A stretch of DNA of 64,000 nucleotides. It comes from Holosporaceae bacterium. Its GTDB lineage: Bacteria; Pseudomonadota; Alphaproteobacteria; UBA7879; UBA5542. Made by a program: the position numbers and the translations under genes. This document shows, piece after piece, positions 61,925-64,000 of this stretch. The DNA lies in assembly GCA_022646525.1 (NCBI GenBank), contig CP060261.1, forward strand, positions 682,001 to 746,000, read 5' to 3'. A model generated the notes under the pieces. That model did no database searches. It was given only the letters and a program-made list of their open reading frames with translations, and was not told the DNA's origin. The first letter of the stretch is position 1, and every line of letters starts with the position of its first letter.

Positions 61925-62964
61925 TCAAATAATTTTAAATGGTTTCCGATCCATTGTATTTTGCTGATCATCTGCATTGGTTTTTTGGTGTCGGCTAAGC
62001 CAGCTTGTCCAATGAAGGGCCATGCCTTTACCCAGCTTAACGGCGGGAATTTCTTCTTTTTTCAAAATAAGGTTAAGATGAAATTCTTGTTCTTCACCAC
62101 AGTAGTAAGCAATCAAGGTTTTAAGCTCTTGGTAAGCCTTGCCGGGCTTTAAAAAGTTCACATACGATTTGATGCCGATAGGCCCCACATGCACCTTAAT
62201 GCTGTTTTGTTGGTCCCAAAAGCGGTCTCCTAAGATCGCATCATTGCCAAGTGTTTGAAAGCGACCATACTTTCCAATCATACTTTGCTGTTTTCAGGAA
62301 CAGATACCCATCCACCTTGAAATTCTTCGACACGTACGGTTGTGTTGAAGAAGTGCGATAGTACTTTTTCAAGCCCAACACGAGAACGCGGGCGTTGCCA
62401 CAGTAAGCCTGTGTAGTAAAGAAGCGAGCGATCAAGCGTTTTTAATCGACGATCTTTTTTTTCTTTGTTTTAAAGGCCAAGAAGTGATTTGAGGTTGCGG
62501 CCAAGATACGTCACCTCGGGGGGGTCGGCGGCCACACCTACCCAATACTTTTTACGAATGCGGTGTAGCAAAGAAATAAGACGATGATTGAAGATATCAA
62601 GAAAAGTATGCTGTGCGGTATCTTTTTGACGATCACGCTCGATAATGTGCTGCGCATAAGGTGTGGGCAGGGGGCCTTGAATGCCGGCAATATTAAAAAA
62701 AGCCGTTGTGATGTCGAACTTACCCTGTGCGTCTATTTTTAAATCCACAATATCAGAAGGTGGGAAATCAAGGCCAATCTTGGTTTGAATTTTAATGGCC
62801 TCTTCATCGGGGTGGTGACCTTCTCCAAGGGGCGTTGACTGGGGGTTTAAACGCTCGATGATTTTAATAAGCGCATGAAAGCCAAACTTAGAGGCTTCTT
62901 TATTTACCTTGTCTATTAAAGACGTTTTTATATGAGGCGTTTTGTGCCCGTGCGTGGAGGCCAT
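61925..62964 (-). CDS. tssG: type VI secretion baseplate protein TssG, frameshifted
   Basis: Baseplate wedge protein acting with TssF, TssE and TssK. N-terminus GFHALIKIIERLNPQS, IGLDFPPSDIVDLKID, TTAFFNIAGIQGPLPTPYAQ, FLDIFNHRLISLLHRIRKKY; then (frame change near 62480) LLYYTGLLWQRPRSRVGLEK, VLSHFFNTTVRVEEFQGGWV; then (near 62280) LGNDAILGDRFWDQQNSIKV, HVGPIGIKSYVNFLKPGKAY, LHWTSWL. All landmarks of TssG/ImpH are present in order. ATG 62964 overlaps the end of tssF by 37 bases. Confidence 0.92.
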
Positions 62965-64000
62965 GCCTTTAATATCCTTTCTTTGCCCTTGTTTTTAACT
63001 GTGAGTTCGATGAATGAATTAATTTGCGTATAAAGCCCAAAAAAGTGGCTGAGGACGTGCGAGAAGAGAAAAATCCCTGTACTGCCCAGCGCATCGTCTT
63101 CATCGAATGTGAGGGTTATTTTTGTGCCTTTTGTGAAACCACGCCAAATATCTTTACCCAGACGGCGCACCACAGGCTCGGCTTCCATTTGCACAAGACG
63201 ATCTACTTCAAGACTTTTTGTTTTTTCAAGTGTTGGGTTAAACAGGCGTAGAATTTCTTTAAGGGCAGCAAGGCTTTCTGGTCCGCTTGAGCAAGACGTG
63301 TAATTGACCGCAAGGCTGGAAATAAGCTGCCATTGGGTTTGACCGTCCTCTGATGGGTATATTTGTGGGGTAGGCTGATGCAAACATAAAATATCATCTG
63401 CTGGAATGGGGTCGTTGGAGGTAAGGCGGGTTTGGTCTGTCATCAAACTCGCTAGTTGGCGATTTGTGCAGAGGGTTTTGGCGTAGACAACCTCGGCACT
63501 TGGTAGATCAGGCTTTAAATTCCAGTTAACAAAGTTGAGCCATAAGTCGGTGCCTGGAATGTTTGGGTTTGTTGTTTGTGTGCGGCGTGCCGACCAAAAG
63601 ACTGTTTCTTGATCATGTGTGGTTTGATGGCTGTACGAGAAATAAGGTTGAATTTCACGTGTTTCTGTTTCATTTACAGCTGACATGTACACTTTCTCAA
63701 CGCTGTGAATTTCTGTTGTCATCTCGCGCCTGTAATCAGGAACAAGGCGATAATCTATTTTTTGATGGTCAAACCGCAGTGGTTCTGTTGTTTTTTCGAA
63801 TAAGTTAACGATGGGCGTGCATCCAAGTGCTAACCTTGCGGCGCTGAATGTAATAGATTGCGCACTTTTTGAATTAATCATGGGAATGAAAATTTTGACT
63901 TCAGTGTCTGCCGCTTTAAGATCGAGATTTATTAAATCAAAAAACATGAATTTGCGTGAGAAAGAAAAGTACTCTTGCAGCAAGCCATAGGCGGGATGGG
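62928..64000 (-). CDS. tssF: type VI secretion baseplate protein TssF, partial at window edge
   Basis: Baseplate wedge protein. The C-terminal about 357 residues are in the window, open to the edge (HPAYGLLQEYFSFSRKFMFF). Family marks: KIFIPMINSKSAQSITFSAA, LGCTPIVNLFEKTTEPLRFD, YRLVPDYRREMTTEIHSVEK, WQLISSLAVNYTSCSSGPES, LAALKEILRLFN, RRLGKDIWRGFTKGTKITLT, LFSHVLSHFFGLYTQINSFI. Start lies outside. No frame break in the visible part. Confidence 0.95.
   Translation of the reverse strand, partial: HPAYGLLQEYFSFSRKFMFFDLINLDLKAADTEVKIFIPMINSKSAQSITFSAARLALGCTPIVNLFEKTTEPLRFDHQKIDYRLVPDYRREMTTEIHSVEKVYMSAVNETETREIQPYFSYSHQTTHDQETVFWSARRTQTTNPNIPGTDLWLNFVNWNLKPDLPSAEVVYAKTLCTNRQLASLMTDQTRLTSNDPIPADDILCLHQPTPQIYPSEDGQTQWQLISSLAVNYTSCSSGPESLAALKEILRLFNPTLEKTKSLEVDRLVQMEAEPVVRRLGKDIWRGFTKGTKITLTFDEDDALGSTGIFLFSHVLSHFFGLYTQINSFIELTVKNKGKERILKAWPPRTGTKRLI

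Noticed and set aside
1..64000. Programmed ribosomal frameshifting or recoding as a general explanation
   Set aside because: Changes occur in both directions, at many different sequences and several per gene; programmed sites are few and have specific slippery motifs.
1..64000. tRNA, rRNA or insertion sequences
   Set aside because: I saw no tRNA-like T-loop/acceptor pattern, no rRNA sequence and no transposase motif or flanking terminal inverted repeats. A tRNA scan would settle the first point.

Overview
The window looks like part of the chromosome of an alphaproteobacterial endosymbiont, most probably in or near the Holosporales. Three things suggest this. The division and cell-wall (dcw) cluster has the alphaproteobacterial order, from mraZ to ftsZ. 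An alphaproteobacterial GTA/HK97-type terminase is present as fragments. Type VI secretion genes sit among a large cargo of lineage-specific secreted proteins that carry Sec signal peptides and match nothing I know. The taxonomic placement is an inference from gene content.

Layout. 0-0.4 kb: 5' part of sodB on the minus strand. 1-10 kb: lineage-specific secreted protein genes, each closed by a strong hairpin terminator. They are interleaved with two fragments of a phage/GTA terminase large subunit and two tandem outer-membrane beta-barrel genes. 9.8-18.3 kb: more secreted hypotheticals, including a divergent pair with a class I methyltransferase-like fold, one intact and one broken. 18.7-30.0 kb: ftsZ, ftsA, ftsQ, ddlB, murB, murC, murG, ftsW, murD and mraY on the minus strand, tightly packed and overlapping. 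30.1-37.2 kb: an insertion in the dcw cluster holding two paralogous secreted proteins built from about 35-residue helical repeats (roughly 40 units in all) and a decayed secreted gene. 37.2-43.7 kb: murF, murE, ftsI, ftsL, rsmH and mraZ, preceded by TGGG direct repeats that fit an MraZ operator. 44-52 kb: secreted proteins, including a very unusual acidic, multi-helix-turn-helix protein, a ribbon-helix-helix regulator, and a coiled-coil/beta-barrel gene pair. 51.9-52.7 kb: xseB and an nfeD-like gene. 52.7-56.6 kb: three tandem paralogues with a cysteine-rich secreted N-terminal module, two of them carrying a kinase-like domain. 56.6-64 kb: a MORN-type repeat protein coupled to vgrG, two small genes, a GT10 fucosyltransferase-like gene, tssG and tssF (cut by the window edge).

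How the parts fit. The dcw genes form the usual peptidoglycan and divisome pathway: UDP-MurNAc-pentapeptide synthesis by MurB-F and Ddl, lipid I/II by MraY and MurG, and septal synthesis by FtsW, FtsI, FtsQ, FtsL, FtsA and FtsZ. The MurE motif indicates meso-diaminopimelate peptidoglycan. Most of the remaining coding capacity is exported proteins of unknown function plus a T6SS, as expected for an intracellular bacterium that manipulates a eukaryotic host.

Caveat. Single-base frame changes are very frequent, also in essential genes (ftsZ, ftsA, ftsQ, ftsI, murF, rsmH, xseB). Many can be repaired by adding or removing one base in a homopolymer, and near-identical tandem copies differ mainly at homopolymers. 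I therefore suspect that many 'pseudogenes' here are consensus-sequence errors. However, ddlB to mraY is completely clean, so true decay cannot be excluded. Coordinates of frameshifted genes give the overall span. No tRNA, rRNA, CRISPR array or insertion sequence was recognised.
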